Assembly: GCA_024167805.1 (NCBI GenBank) | Contig: CP099988.1 | Location: forward strand, 2,417,001-2,481,000 | Source of the DNA: Methanobacterium sp. ERen5 | Lineage (GTDB): Archaea > Methanobacteriota > Methanobacteria > Methanobacteriales > Methanobacteriaceae | Reading direction: 5' to 3' | Length of the DNA stretch: 64,000 nucleotides | Shown here: positions 9,089 to 18,736 of the stretch, in pieces | Numbering within the stretch: position 1 is the first letter of the stretch | How the letters are laid out: every line of letters begins with the position of its first letter | Notes under the pieces: generated by a model | Database searches by the model: none | The model's input: the letters and a program-made list of their open reading frames with translations, nothing else | Told to the model about the DNA's origin: nothing | Program-made: the position numbers and the translations under genes

Positions 9089-9220
9089 CTAGGGGAAAAT
9101 GTCTTGCGAGTATATATATGGACAATTTGCATAACAACGAGGAAATTGCTCATATAACATACAACCACCATGCCTCGGACACTTAACATTCCTTTTTAAA
9201 TCACAACATATTTCCAACAT
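9089..9220 (-). CDS. Small cysteine-rich protein (43 aa)
   Basis: An ATG at 9220 has a strong GGAGGTGA 11 nt upstream and starts MLEICCDLKRNVKCPRHGGC, with six cysteines in 43 residues in all. The pattern (CC, CPRHGGC, CYANC) suggests metal binding or disulfides. A longer frame from 9286 exists, but the ribosome site favours the short one. There is no signal peptide, so it is probably cytoplasmic. I do not recognise the family. Confidence 0.55.
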   Translation of the reverse strand: MLEICCDLKRNVKCPRHGGCMLYEQFPRCYANCPYIYSQDIFP

Positions 9221-9414
9221 AAACTCAAATTCACCTCCTACATTATACAACCACATGTTAAACTTAAAAATATTATTATATAACACATTTTAAATGAAAA
9301 TTACCATATAATACCAATCCAAGTAAGATCACATCACTCCCCCCATTTTATAGGGAGAAGGGAAATTCCCCCCAAAAGGCCTTTAAAAGAAATTTTTATA
9401 GCGTGGAACCACCG

Positions 9415-11931
9415 ATGAAAAATAAAAAATTAATAATAACAATATTCTTGTTACTGGGTTTGTTTCTCACTTTCCAAACCACTGCCTTTGTCAGTGCTGA
9501 GTATAAAGGTGATCCGACCCATATAGACATAAATGATTATAAAAATGCACCTGACATATACATAAATATAGGACAAGACACCAAAATCAAAGCAGAACTA
9601 TGGAGATATGATTCTAGTATATTGGATTGTGATCTGCCTCATCAAATTATTCATGTTAAATGTCAAGATTTAGAGACCGGGGAATCTTTTAAATTATTTG
9701 ATATTGAAACAAATATAATAGGTAATGCATATATTAATACAGGCTCAAATCTTAGATTTGGAACCTATAATGTAACTTTTCAGTACTCTGGAGGTAATAA
9801 TGACGGTAATATTCGTTTGCCTTGTGAGAATAGTGTGCTTTTACATGTTAGGTACCCTACTGTTTTGAATGTTAATAACGCGTATGTGGGCAACAGTAGT
9901 CATGCTTATTTTACTGCTAGGTTGTGGGATTCTTATAATAATAAAACTGTTGTTAATCGTACTGTTCATTTTAAGTACTTGAGTATTAAAAACTTAATGT
10001 TCTTTAAAGATCCGGTTGATGTGGGAAGTAGCGTTACTGATTCTAATGGAATTGCCACAATAAACTATAACGTTACAGATATAGATGGAGGAGTTATATA
10101 CGCCACTTTTGATGGTGATAATACCTATGGTGGAAGTAAAAACTACGGAAAATTAAACAATGAACCCCCAAACACACACCTAAACATGGACAATATCACT
10201 AGTTTCCATGCTATGCCTGTGAATTTAACAGCTAAATTAACAGATAAAGATGGTAAACCCATTCCAGATAAAACTATAAATTTCAAGGTCAATAGCATCA
10301 TTGTAGGATCTGCCCTGACAGATTCACAGGGAACAGCAACCCTAAATTACAATACCCTTAACAGTATAGGGACTTATAGTTTAGAAGCGGATCTCACGGG
10401 TTGTGATGGTTATGATAATGTTATTGCATCTGGAACTTTAACAGTGCAAGCTATTAAAACCAAGTTAACACTTGAAAATGTTACATCAGTTCCAGGGGCT
10501 AAAGTTAATTTAACAGCCAAGTTAACTGATGAAAATGGTGTGCCTATTGTAAATAAACGGATTACTTTTGAAGGAAGAAACATGGTTACTTCAGCTTTAA
10601 CAGACTCAAACGGAGTGGCAAAAGTACCATACACACTAAATCAAACCGAATACATGCATGTCTATTTTTATGACGATGACAACTATGGATCAAAACATGA
10701 ACGTGGTCTTTTAAAAGTAGATGCCCAAACCAAAATAATAGTAAATAACGCTGTAGGAAGTCCAGATAAGATGACGAGTTTAACAGCACAACTAACCGAC
10801 GCTAAAGGTCAAGGTATTGCAAACAAAGAAATAGTGTTTAAAATCAACGATATAGCCATAGGTTCAAGTGTAACAAATGCAACCGGTTATGCAACCTTAC
10901 CCTACGAAAACACACAAAAAGGTAAACACAATATCAAAGCCTTTTTCCAGGGTGACAACATCTACGACCCCACCATCAACCAAGCTATTTTATCTATACA
11001 ATCGTTACAACCAACAACCCTAACAGTAAACGATGTCAAATCAACTCAGGGTGCTATAACTAATTTAACAGCAAAACTAACAGACCCAAAAACGGGAAAC
11101 CCACTAGTAAACAAAACAATCACATTTTCAATACTTCACTTTAATCCCTCATGGTGGGGAAATCCATGGTACGAAGAATTCCAAGGAACGGTAGTAACAG
11201 ATCAAAATGGAATAGCAACCTTACCATACAATATCACAGAAAATAAAGGTCACTACATAATTCGTGCAGATTTCAATGGTGACGATGCATATGACTCAAG
11301 TCATGACGAGTCGGTTTTATCTGTGGAGGGGTTACAAACAATCTTAACAGTAAACAATGTCAAATCAATCCATGGCGCTATAACCAATTTAACAGCAAAA
11401 CTAACAACCAAAAATGGAAAACCCTTAGTAAACCAAAGAATCCTCTTTGAAATTGACAACAGAGTCGTAGGAACATCACAGACTAATTCACTTGGTTATG
11501 CTATATTACCCTACAATGTTACACAAATCAAGGGTAATTACACTATAAAAGCATATTATAATTTGGATGAGTTTGTTATTACAGATAAGGATGAGCTAAA
11601 TCCTTACGCGAGTAGTGATGGAATTGGTACTTTAACAGTAAATGGAATAACCCCAATATTAGAACTAAACAACATAACAGCAAAGACTGGCAAAACAGTA
11701 CAATTAAAAGCACATCTAACAGACAAGAACGGAAACCCACTAATAAACAAAACAATCACATTTAAAATCAACAACAAAGTTATAGGTACTGTGACAACCA
11801 ACTCTAAGGGGGTGGCTGTTTTAAAGTACATGGTCAAACTAAAAAAAGGATCGTACAAATTAACAGTACAATTCCCTGGTGACACTGTCTACAACACAAT
11901 TCTAAAAACAGTAACACTCAAAATTAGCTAA
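9415..11931 (+). CDS. Large Ig-like-repeat surface adhesin (about 838 aa)
   Basis: The start is the ATG at 9415 (MKNKKLIITIFLLLG), with a signal peptide ending near TTAFVSAEY. A GTG 12 nt upstream is an alternative. Residues about 30-145 form the N-terminal beta domain (HIDIND, PDIYINIGQDTKIKAELW), related to the start of the 1003-aa protein. About seven Ig-like repeats of 85-105 aa follow, each with a version of NLTAKLTDxxGxPLVNKTITF, TDSNGxATLPYN and a GxYxIxAxFxGD strand, like Big_3-type repeats. The protein ends in the last beta strand (VTLKIS) with no anchor, so attachment would need another factor. Adhesion or cell-wall association is inferred from the architecture. Confidence 0.82.
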   Translation: MKNKKLIITIFLLLGLFLTFQTTAFVSAEYKGDPTHIDINDYKNAPDIYINIGQDTKIKAELWRYDSSILDCDLPHQIIHVKCQDLETGESFKLFDIETNIIGNAYINTGSNLRFGTYNVTFQYSGGNNDGNIRLPCENSVLLHVRYPTVLNVNNAYVGNSSHAYFTARLWDSYNNKTVVNRTVHFKYLSIKNLMFFKDPVDVGSSVTDSNGIATINYNVTDIDGGVIYATFDGDNTYGGSKNYGKLNNEPPNTHLNMDNITSFHAMPVNLTAKLTDKDGKPIPDKTINFKVNSIIVGSALTDSQGTATLNYNTLNSIGTYSLEADLTGCDGYDNVIASGTLTVQAIKTKLTLENVTSVPGAKVNLTAKLTDENGVPIVNKRITFEGRNMVTSALTDSNGVAKVPYTLNQTEYMHVYFYDDDNYGSKHERGLLKVDAQTKIIVNNAVGSPDKMTSLTAQLTDAKGQGIANKEIVFKINDIAIGSSVTNATGYATLPYENTQKGKHNIKAFFQGDNIYDPTINQAILSIQSLQPTTLTVNDVKSTQGAITNLTAKLTDPKTGNPLVNKTITFSILHFNPSWWGNPWYEEFQGTVVTDQNGIATLPYNITENKGHYIIRADFNGDDAYDSSHDESVLSVEGLQTILTVNNVKSIHGAITNLTAKLTTKNGKPLVNQRILFEIDNRVVGTSQTNSLGYAILPYNVTQIKGNYTIKAYYNLDEFVITDKDELNPYASSDGIGTLTVNGITPILELNNITAKTGKTVQLKAHLTDKNGNPLINKTITFKINNKVIGTVTTNSKGVAVLKYMVKLKKGSYKLTVQFPGDTVYNTILKTVTLKIS

Positions 11932-12115
11932 CAAAACATTATTAACTATCCATAAATATGGAAATGGAGGGAAAAGATATATTTTTCTTTTCCTATTTTT
12001 CTTCCCCTAAAGATGTAGGAAGACTCATAAAGAAATATCCACTTTGTTTAGGGTTTTTAAAGTATACTTTTAAATACTAAAACAATGGAAAAATTGGTTT
12101 TAGGTGAAAGATTTT

Positions 12116-12318
12116 ATGTCAGAATTACCAATTGCCCCAGTATGTAGAATTATTAAAAATGCAGGCGCACCAAGAATTAGTGATGATGCAAAGGATGCTC
12201 TAGCACAAGAATTAGAAAAAATAGGCGAATAAATAGTTAGTGAAGCTGTTAAATTCGTCAAGTATGCAGGCAGAAAAACCATCCAATCAACTGACATGAA
12301 CTAGTAGTAAAAAAATAG
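12116..12318 (+). pseudogene. Archaeal histone (HMf family), broken by a stop and a frameshift
   Basis: The frame begins [20 protein letters not shown], the N-terminus of HMfA/HMfB-type histones, with AGGTGA 8 nt before the ATG. After IGE comes TAA at 12230-12232; then the same frame continues IVSEAVKFVKYAGRKTI, the second half of the histone fold. The usual residue at the stop is Lys, so AAA to TAA would explain it. At the C-terminus the frame ends at TDMN; one extra base gives TDMELVVKK and a stop. The restored protein would have about 67 residues, normal for the family. As written the gene gives a useless 38-aa half. A second, intact histone gene is expected elsewhere in the genome. Confidence 0.85.
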
Positions 12319-12555
12319 TTGTAACTAAACATTTTTTTCTTTCTTTTGAAATTGGAGGATTAAATTTTTAATGAAAAAAGTAAAATTAGATATTAATTTA
12401 TAGTATAGGCAATTTCCAATTATATTTATTATACAGTGATTTTTATCATTGTTTAATATTAATTATATAATTAATTGGTATTGGTCTTTATTCGTCTCAA
12501 GGAAGAACTAGAAATATGAAAAAAATTGGGAATAATGGAAAGAAGGTGTAATTCC

Positions 12556-12843
12556 ATGAAGAAATATATTTTGAGTTTTTTGATTGTGTTGTTTTGTTTA
12601 GCAACAACCTTGGGTGCAACAGCAGCCACAACCAAAACTGTTGAACATGGTTTAGGATCACATCAAATTGATATTCATGTGGGTGAATCTCATTTATTTC
12701 CAAATGAAATTACTTACGATCCTGCATACTTTGAAGAAGTTAGTAATAATGGAGCAACAGGTTTTATAGGATTAAAGGCAATAAAAGCTGGAGAAACACA
12801 AATAAATATGTATGACGAGATTTATGATGTACATATTACCTAA
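12556..12843 (+). CDS. Small secreted protein, paralogue of the one at 3016-3375
   Basis: The ATG at 12556 follows GAAGGTG and starts MKKYILSFLIVLFCLATTLG, nearly the same signal peptide as the paralogue. The mature part shows VGESHLF, ITYDPAYFEEV, LKAIKAGETQ and a final YDVHIT strand. At 95 aa it is shorter than the 119-aa copy because two loops are reduced. No family is recognised. It faces the remains of a coiled-coil gene, like a partner of its paralogue. Confidence 0.72.
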   Translation: MKKYILSFLIVLFCLATTLGATAATTKTVEHGLGSHQIDIHVGESHLFPNEITYDPAYFEEVSNNGATGFIGLKAIKAGETQINMYDEIYDVHIT

Positions 12844-12905
12844 ACATTTTTTTATAATAAAAATTAAGACTCCATTAAAAAAAGGAAAAAGAGTGTTAAT
12901 GTGTT

Positions 12906-13087
12906 TTATGGTGGCTCTCTTATGCCCCATTTTAGTTTTAAACTCTCTGATTCTAATTCATATTCGGATCTGGTTTTTTTGTATAGTATGAATATCTGTA
13001 TTTTAACTGATTACTCTTTGGTTCTATTTCCTGTTCCAATGAACTTTTTTCGTTTTTCAATTTTTCTATAGGGGGCACCAATTTCAT
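12906..13087 (-). pseudogene. Degraded coiled-coil protein gene, relative of 3906-4400
   Basis: A frame from an ATG at 13087 reads MKLVPPIEKLKNEKSSLEQE and continues as a charged helix to SYYTKK. At a run of seven A it must shift one base to continue RSEYELESESLKLKWGIREPP-like residues to the stop at 12906. That end matches the C-terminus of the 164-aa coiled-coil protein. No signal peptide remains, so the N-terminal half is missing. Confidence 0.45.
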
Positions 13088-13173
13088 ATAATGGCCATAT
13101 AAGAATAAATTTGAGATCGTTAAATTTAAATTTAAAAAAGTTAGGTTGATTAAATAAGATTAAATTAAAATTT

Positions 13174-13190
13174 GGAGGTATTTAACCTCC
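13174..13190 (-). terminator. Hairpin overlapping the stop codon of the beta-propeller protein gene
   Basis: GGAGGT-ATTTA-ACCTCC is a perfect 6-bp stem. On the minus strand it encodes the last Gly-Gly and the TAA stop and is followed by a T-rich stretch. The 945-aa surface gene at 41101 ends in the same way. Confidence 0.5.
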
Positions 13191-15683
13191 AGTCTTAAAT
13201 TTAAATGTGTATGTAGTGTTCATGTTGTTTTCTGCGTAGTCTTTAACTGCTCCTTTGGGGATACTGACTTGATAGCTTGTCTTGGAGGATAATTTGCTGC
13301 TTGATTTGATAGTTAGTGTGTTATTGGTTATCGTTACTTTGATTGTTACGTTTTTACCTGTTGTAAGGTTTTTTAGAGTTATTTTAGTAAATGTACTGCT
13401 TTTTTTAATGTTTTTAGTGTATTTGACATTTATGCTTACTGTTTTTGATACATTAATTTGATTGTTGGTTGGTGTGGTTGAATTTACATGGGGTGTTGTT
13501 TTATCAATGGTGTAAGTTTGGTTGTATAGTGGTGATTGGTTACCTGCGAGATCAATGGCTATGTACTTGAGCAGGCTTGTATTTGAAATGGTTATTGGTC
13601 CTTTATAGATGTTACTGGTGTTTGTTGGTATAGTGCCATTTAGTGTGTAGTAGATGGTTCCGGGTTCATTCATTGTTAAAGTGACATTTTTAGAGGTGTT
13701 ATACAATCCGCCAAGGGGGTTTGCAGTTATTATGGGTGCTTTTGTATCAATAATGTAGCTTTGTGTGTAGCTTGGACTCCAGTTACCTGCAGTGTCCAGT
13801 GCAATGTATCTAAGTGTGGTTGATTTAGTTATTGAAATAGGATTTGAATATATGGTCCTGCTGCCATTTGTTTGAGGATCTGTTCCATCAGTAGTGTAAT
13901 ATGTAGTAAAATCACTGTCTGGATCTGACGTTGTAAGTGTTACAGATTTTGATGTGTTGTAATTTCCTCCAGGTACATTCACATTGATATTTGGTGGTGT
14001 TGTGTCAACAATATAATTTTGTGTGTACTCTGGACTCCAGTTTCCCATGGAATCCAGCGCTGAAAACCTCAAGGTTGAAGAATTGGATATGGTTATGGGA
14101 CTACTGTACACCTGTCTGGTATCACTGGTTTGTGGATCAGAACCATCAAGTGTGTAGTAGGTTATGGTCGTGATATCCGAGTTTGTTGTAATTAAAACAA
14201 TTTTTTTACTTGTATAAACTCCACTACCCAAATTAACTGTTACAGTGGGTGGTTGGTAATTTATGTTGTATGTTTCTGTTTGGATGGGGGAAGTGTTACC
14301 GTTTAAATCAACCCCATAGTAAGCTAATATGCAACTACTTTTAATTGTTATGGGGGATGTGTAAATTGTCCAGCTTATGTTGTTGTTTGAATTGTATATT
14401 TCATAGTAAATCGTGCCCGGTACATTGGTTGATAGTTTTATTTGTTTACTTCCAGCATAATTTCCACTAGCATGACTTGCTGAAACCTTCAGATCAGTTA
14501 TTGCATATAAATAAGTATCCAAACTTGACACGTATAGGGTATTATCATTATCTATAACTGGAGAGGAATAAATACTATGTTCAGTCTCATATATCCATTT
14601 TAATGTACCCTCACTATTAATGGCGTATAAATCATACCCTAAACTTCCCACGTAAACAGTACCATCAGCCCCTAAAACAGGGGAAGAACATATACATAAT
14701 TGGTATTTCCATTTTAGTGTACCGTTACGATTAATGGCGTATAAATCACCCTCTAAACTTCCCACGTAAATAGTACCATCAGTTCCAATGGCAGGGGAAG
14801 AATATCCAAGGCTTCCTGTTTGGTATTTCCATTTTAGTGTACCGTTACTATTAATGGCGTATAGGTAATCATCTTCACTTCCCACGTAAACAGTACCATC
14901 AGCTCCGAGAGCAGGGGAAGAAGTCATTATAGAACTTCCTGTTTGGTATTTCCATTTTAGTGTACCGTTACTATTAATGGCGTATAAGTAATTATCATCA
15001 CTTCCCACGTAAATAGTACCATCAGTTCCAATGGCAGGAGAAGAAATTACACGTTTTTCTGTTTGGTATCTCCATTTTAGTGTACCGTTACTATTAATGG
15101 CGTATAAGTAATCATCTTCACTTCCCACGTAAATAGTACCATCAGTTCCAATGGCAGGGGAAGAAGTCATTATAGAACTTCCTGTTTGGTATTTCCATTT
15201 TAATGTGCCATCACAGTTAATGGCATATAAATAACCAGTATTAATCCCATTATTTTTCGCATAAATACAATTTCCCAGATAAATAGTACCATCGGCAGCA
15301 ATGGCAGGGGAAGAATATATAACGCCTCCTGTTTGGTATTTCCATTTTAATGCACCATTACCATTAAGGGCATATAAATAACCATCTTCACTTCCCACGT
15401 AAACAGTACCATCGGCAGCAAGAGCAGGGGAAGAAAATATAATGTCCCCGGTTTTATATTTCCATTTAGTTGTGTTAGTTTGGGGACCCGTGTACTGTGA
15501 CTGACCAGTATTGTTGTTATCATGGTGAAACTTGGGTTGTGTTGTGTTTCCAAGTGAAGCTGCGCTTACTGCTCCTGAAAAGATCAGTGATCCCATCAAT
15601 AAAATTCCTAAAAGAAGTATTATTTTAGTCTTACTATCCATTTTTAAATCTAAAGTCCTTAAATCTAAACTATACTCTTTCAA
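13182..15683 (-). CDS. Surface beta-propeller protein with PQQ-like repeats, chitobiase-C-terminal repeats and Big_5-like domain
   Basis: The 833-aa product has a signal peptide (about residues 15-42, ending GAVSAASL). Residues about 50-400 hold some eight blades, each with a version of LKWKYQTGS, SSPAIGTDGTIYVGS and DYLYAINSNGT, a PQQ-binding-like propeller as in secreted BamB-like proteins. About four chitobiase C-terminal repeats follow (residues about 400-730; TYYTxDGxxPQT, IYSxPIxIxxSTTLRF, WSPxYTQxYxID). The last 100 residues resemble Big_5, ending in the KFKTGG strand. A TTG at 15683 with GGGAGG 10 nt before it is the likely start; an ATG 14 codons later also fits. It probably binds cell-wall or environmental polymers outside the cell. 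Confidence 0.82.
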   Translation of the reverse strand: MKEYSLDLRTLDLKMDSKTKIILLLGILLMGSLIFSGAVSAASLGNTTQPKFHHDNNNTGQSQYTGPQTNTTKWKYKTGDIIFSSPALAADGTVYVGSEDGYLYALNGNGALKWKYQTGGVIYSSPAIAADGTIYLGNCIYAKNNGINTGYLYAINCDGTLKWKYQTGSSIMTSSPAIGTDGTIYVGSEDDYLYAINSNGTLKWRYQTEKRVISSPAIGTDGTIYVGSDDNYLYAINSNGTLKWKYQTGSSIMTSSPALGADGTVYVGSEDDYLYAINSNGTLKWKYQTGSLGYSSPAIGTDGTIYVGSLEGDLYAINRNGTLKWKYQLCICSSPVLGADGTVYVGSLGYDLYAINSEGTLKWIYETEHSIYSSPVIDNDNTLYVSSLDTYLYAITDLKVSASHASGNYAGSKQIKLSTNVPGTIYYEIYNSNNNISWTIYTSPITIKSSCILAYYGVDLNGNTSPIQTETYNINYQPPTVTVNLGSGVYTSKKIVLITTNSDITTITYYTLDGSDPQTSDTRQVYSSPITISNSSTLRFSALDSMGNWSPEYTQNYIVDTTPPNINVNVPGGNYNTSKSVTLTTSDPDSDFTTYYTTDGTDPQTNGSRTIYSNPISITKSTTLRYIALDTAGNWSPSYTQSYIIDTKAPIITANPLGGLYNTSKNVTLTMNEPGTIYYTLNGTIPTNTSNIYKGPITISNTSLLKYIAIDLAGNQSPLYNQTYTIDKTTPHVNSTTPTNNQINVSKTVSINVKYTKNIKKSSTFTKITLKNLTTGKNVTIKVTITNNTLTIKSSSKLSSKTSYQVSIPKGAVKDYAENNMNTTYTFKFKTGG

Positions 15684-15804
15684 TTCTCTTTTACCTCCCC
15701 AAAAATTTATATTTTTACATTTTATCGATTATTTTTTCCTTTAGTCATGTTATAGTAAACACTTACACCATATATAAATTGCGAAAAGAAATTATCTATA
15801 AAAA

Positions 15805-16077
15805 TTACCCAAAAAAATGAAGACTTTTCAAATTATACAAAACCTGGACTAAATCATAAAAATTTACTAAAAAACCACAAAAATCAGTCAAAAAAACCAC
15901 AATACTAAATGTATTTTTAGCAGGATTCATCACACAAATGGTTACAACACCAAAACAGCCTATAAAAGCTTTCAGAAAATTGAAAAATTTAGGATCATAA
16001 AGTAATAGTTTAACCAATTTTTTAGGTTTTACCAAAATAATACTTAGGACGTCTTTGAGATCTAGGAAACTATTCAT
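15805..16077 (-). CDS. Hypothetical small membrane protein (weak)
   Basis: The 90-residue frame has about two hydrophobic segments (FLKAFIGCFGVVTICVM and TFSIVVFLTDFCGFLVNFY) and a basic N-terminal region. No ribosome site stands before the ATG and the composition is that of AT-rich spacer DNA. It could be an accidental frame. Confidence 0.28.
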   Translation of the reverse strand: MNSFLDLKDVLSIILVKPKKLVKLLLYDPKFFNFLKAFIGCFGVVTICVMNPAKNTFSIVVFLTDFCGFLVNFYDLVQVLYNLKSLHFFG

Positions 16078-16127
16078 TATTCAGGGTAATAACAGATTTT
16101 TGTAGTTAAAAATAAATTAGAATGGGG

Positions 16128-16418
16128 GTGAAAAAGACGAAAAAAGATTTAATTACAACATAATTACTCATACTCGTAATATTCGGAAGTTTACTAGTTT
16201 TATGCATGAACAGCGTATCTGCGGCAACTGGAGACCATATCTACGTGAACGGATCATCTGGTAGCGACTTAAATGATGGTTTAACACCTCAAACTGCCAA
16301 ACTGACAATTTAAAATGCAACAAAAACCATTAAAACCGGAGGAATTATAACCATCTCAGGTGGAACCTGCAGTGGAACAAGTAACACAGGGAAAAATATA
16401 GGATTAACTCTCCACTAA
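16128..16418 (+). pseudogene. N-terminal remnant of a beta-helix surface protein
   Basis: A GTG after GGGGG starts MKKTKKDLITT, then a TAA. The same frame continues through a signal-peptide core (LILVIFGSLLVLCMNSVSAA) and the typical opening HIYVNGSSGSDLNDGLTPQT of NosD/adhesin-like proteins. A second stop follows KLTI, then KTIKTGGIITISGGT before the frame ends. Two in-frame stops and the loss of everything downstream show a dead gene. Confidence 0.65.
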
Positions 16419-16668
16419 TCTTCCAATTATTTTAATGTTTTTTACCGAAAATTAGACTTCATTTTTACAATATTTGATAAAAAATTGTCTTATATAAAAA
16501 AGTTATCATATAATCTCTTAAGTTAATTTATTCTAATTCGCTTTAGATTACTAATATAACGTCTATTTTTTGTTTAATCTGATAAATAATTATCTAATAG
16601 ATTGGTATTTTAATTTTAATTTATTATATGCTCTAAAATTTTTAGGCGGTAAAAGATTTCCGATAGGC
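16419..16668. other. AT-rich spacer, no gene seen
   Basis: Only short frames occur. It leads into the promoter of the following surface gene. Confidence 0.45.
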
Positions 16669-16712
16669 TTTTATATCATAACTTTAAACTTTACATGTTT
16701 AAACTTTACATG
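16669..16712 (+). promoter_or_regulatory. TATA promoter plus tandem 15-mer before the 552-codon gene
   Basis: TTTTATATCATAACTTT (16669-16685) contains a TATA box and equals the promoter element at 5672-5688. It overlaps a perfect tandem repeat of TTTAAACTTTACATG (16683-16697 and 16698-16712). From the box, transcription should begin near the second repeat. Confidence 0.5.
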
Positions 16713-16738
16713 AATAAAATAAAAAGGAGGTGAAAAAT

Positions 16739-18395
16739 ATGAACTTTGATCTAAGAAAATTAGGTATTATCCTACTAGTAAGCATGTTCATCATGCCAGT
16801 TTGGAGTATACCATTGAGTGATACGAATACCACCTGTAATGGAAAGACAAATTTAAAAAATTTCCATTTAAGCAAAGAACCACTGAAGATACAAACACCA
16901 CTTAACAGCAATCAGATGCATAACACTGAATCTAAATTTCAATATAAGGAATATTCAAAAACCAGCATAAAAAAAGATGGATTAAAGAACGATGGATTAA
17001 AGAACGATGGATTAAAGAACGATGGATTAACAATACTGTTAATTCCTATTCAAATGTTAGAGAATGGCACAAGCTCAAATTCAACAAACATTACCTACAA
17101 TGAAAGTTTAAATAGCTCAAGTTTAGATGCTATTCAAAAACACTACAATCAGACATTAAACGAATATAATTCATGTTGTAATAGTTTAAACTATCTAAAT
17201 GAAATGAATGGATATTTAAATACTAATCAGACTAATTTAGTAAGTTTAATGAATTATCTTCTGAATAAAAAAATTGCTTTGTGTTCAATGAAACTAATAA
17301 AAATGATTACAATGATTTATGCTCAAAATTAAGTGAAGCACAAGAGAACTTGAAAACAACAAACAATGTACAAACCGAGGTTAATGCAACCATAAAAAGG
17401 TTTACAGAAAAAAGAACGACTATGAAACAGTTTTATCATTATTGAATCAAACCATACAAAACAAGAAAATTAGCCCAGAAACACAAAATACAATCGAAAC
17501 AATAGCCAAAAAATATAATCAAACAACAAATGACACAAATAACGCCACAGCACCAACAGAACCAGATAATACAACAAATAACAACAGTGGGAACAACAAG
17601 GTAATAGATCCAACAAATGACAACCCAAATGACAACCACGACAACAATACTCCAACACACAATGACGCAATTTGTGGATTGGATGGTGCCATTGCAGGAT
17701 TTAGTCTATTAGGCTACAGTTTACTTTCAATTACAAAATTTTGGAACATATATAAAACTGGAAATATCGCAGAAACAATGACCAGTTACTTTATACACCA
17801 CCTGAACAAACTAAGAAATCCAGTAGTAAGTGAAGCCACTGCAGCAGTACCTGAAGCCGCTGCAGCAGATTCCCTTAAAATGATAGATATGATCCCATAC
17901 TTAAGTCTAAGTAACGCTAATACTGTAAGATCTACACTTATAAGGAACATCATGAAATATCCTTCCACTGCTGGGGACATATCTAACATGGCTAAAATCT
18001 CAATAATGAAAGATACTGTGCTAAATCCATTAAATGAAAATATTGAAAATTATTTGATGGGACTTCAAGAGCTTGACTTCAATTCATATATTTATCTGTC
18101 AGCGAAGAGTAAATACGGTGCTAGAGGTGCTGTGGATGAATTATTTATTTTAGCATCTGAAAACCCAGAGACTTTTTACAAAATAGCGGGATATGCCGGT
18201 GATTTTGGAAAAGCTGTTGAAACTGCATCAGTTAAGTTTTGTAAACAATGCACGGTGATAGCAGACGTTGGTACTTTTATGTCTGCGGTTAGTGTAGTTC
18301 TTGATGTGTGGATGGTAGCAAGTATTGTATCATGGGCAGGTAAAGAATTTGGTTGGTGGAGTAAAGACTATGTCAACGATTGGCTTCCATTTTAA
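16739..18395 (+). CDS. Secreted protein with internal repeats and C-terminal membrane-active region (two one-base frameshifts)
   Basis: The ATG at 16739 has AAGGAGGTGA 8 nt upstream. A signal peptide (residues 1-24) is followed by a 15-bp tandem repeat from 16976 encoding DGLKN about 3.7 times, then a Glu/Asn-rich coiled-coil part. The frame breaks near 17283 (one T missing after ATTGC) and near 17411 (one A missing in a run of six). Restoring both gives IAFVFNETNK and EKKNDYETVLSLLNQ, joining into about 552 aa. A Thr/Asn-rich linker (near 17520-17640) leads to a C-terminal domain with hydrophobic helices (AIAGFSLLGYSLLSITKF, FMSAVSVVLDVWMVASIVSW). No family is recognised; signal peptide and linker place it at the cell surface. 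Confidence 0.6.
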
Positions 18396-18736
18396 ATTCT
18401 CGAATAGCCAAACAAATAAATAATTTTTCCCCCTTATTTTTTTAAACCAATAAGAATGTAAATATTATAAAAAAATAATTGGATGGCGGTAATATAAATT
18501 GGTAAAAAATATGTACTGCTTGTTAATGGTGATGATTATTATAATATTAAACTGCTACTATTGTACGTTTGCAAATTGAAGATTCACAGATATGCATAGT
18601 TTCAATTATGGAATCTAAATATTTGTTAAGAGGAGTTAAGAAATAAATTACTTAATTTTATACTATAAATTCAAAAAATAATTAAAAAGTATTTTTGGTA
18701 TTTTAGGTATTTTTGGTATGTTTGTGGTGTAAATTT
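18396..18736. other. AT-rich spacer with a possible protein remnant
   Basis: Around 18500-18585 one plus-strand frame reads KKYVLLVNGDDYYNIKLLLL before a stop. It resembles the first strand of a Rossmann-like or peptidase domain but has no start or continuation. No gene is supported. Confidence 0.3.

Noticed and set aside
12230..12232. Stop-codon recoding in the histone gene
   Set aside because: The codon is TAA, not the TAG or TGA used for pyrrolysine or selenocysteine, and a second defect lies downstream.
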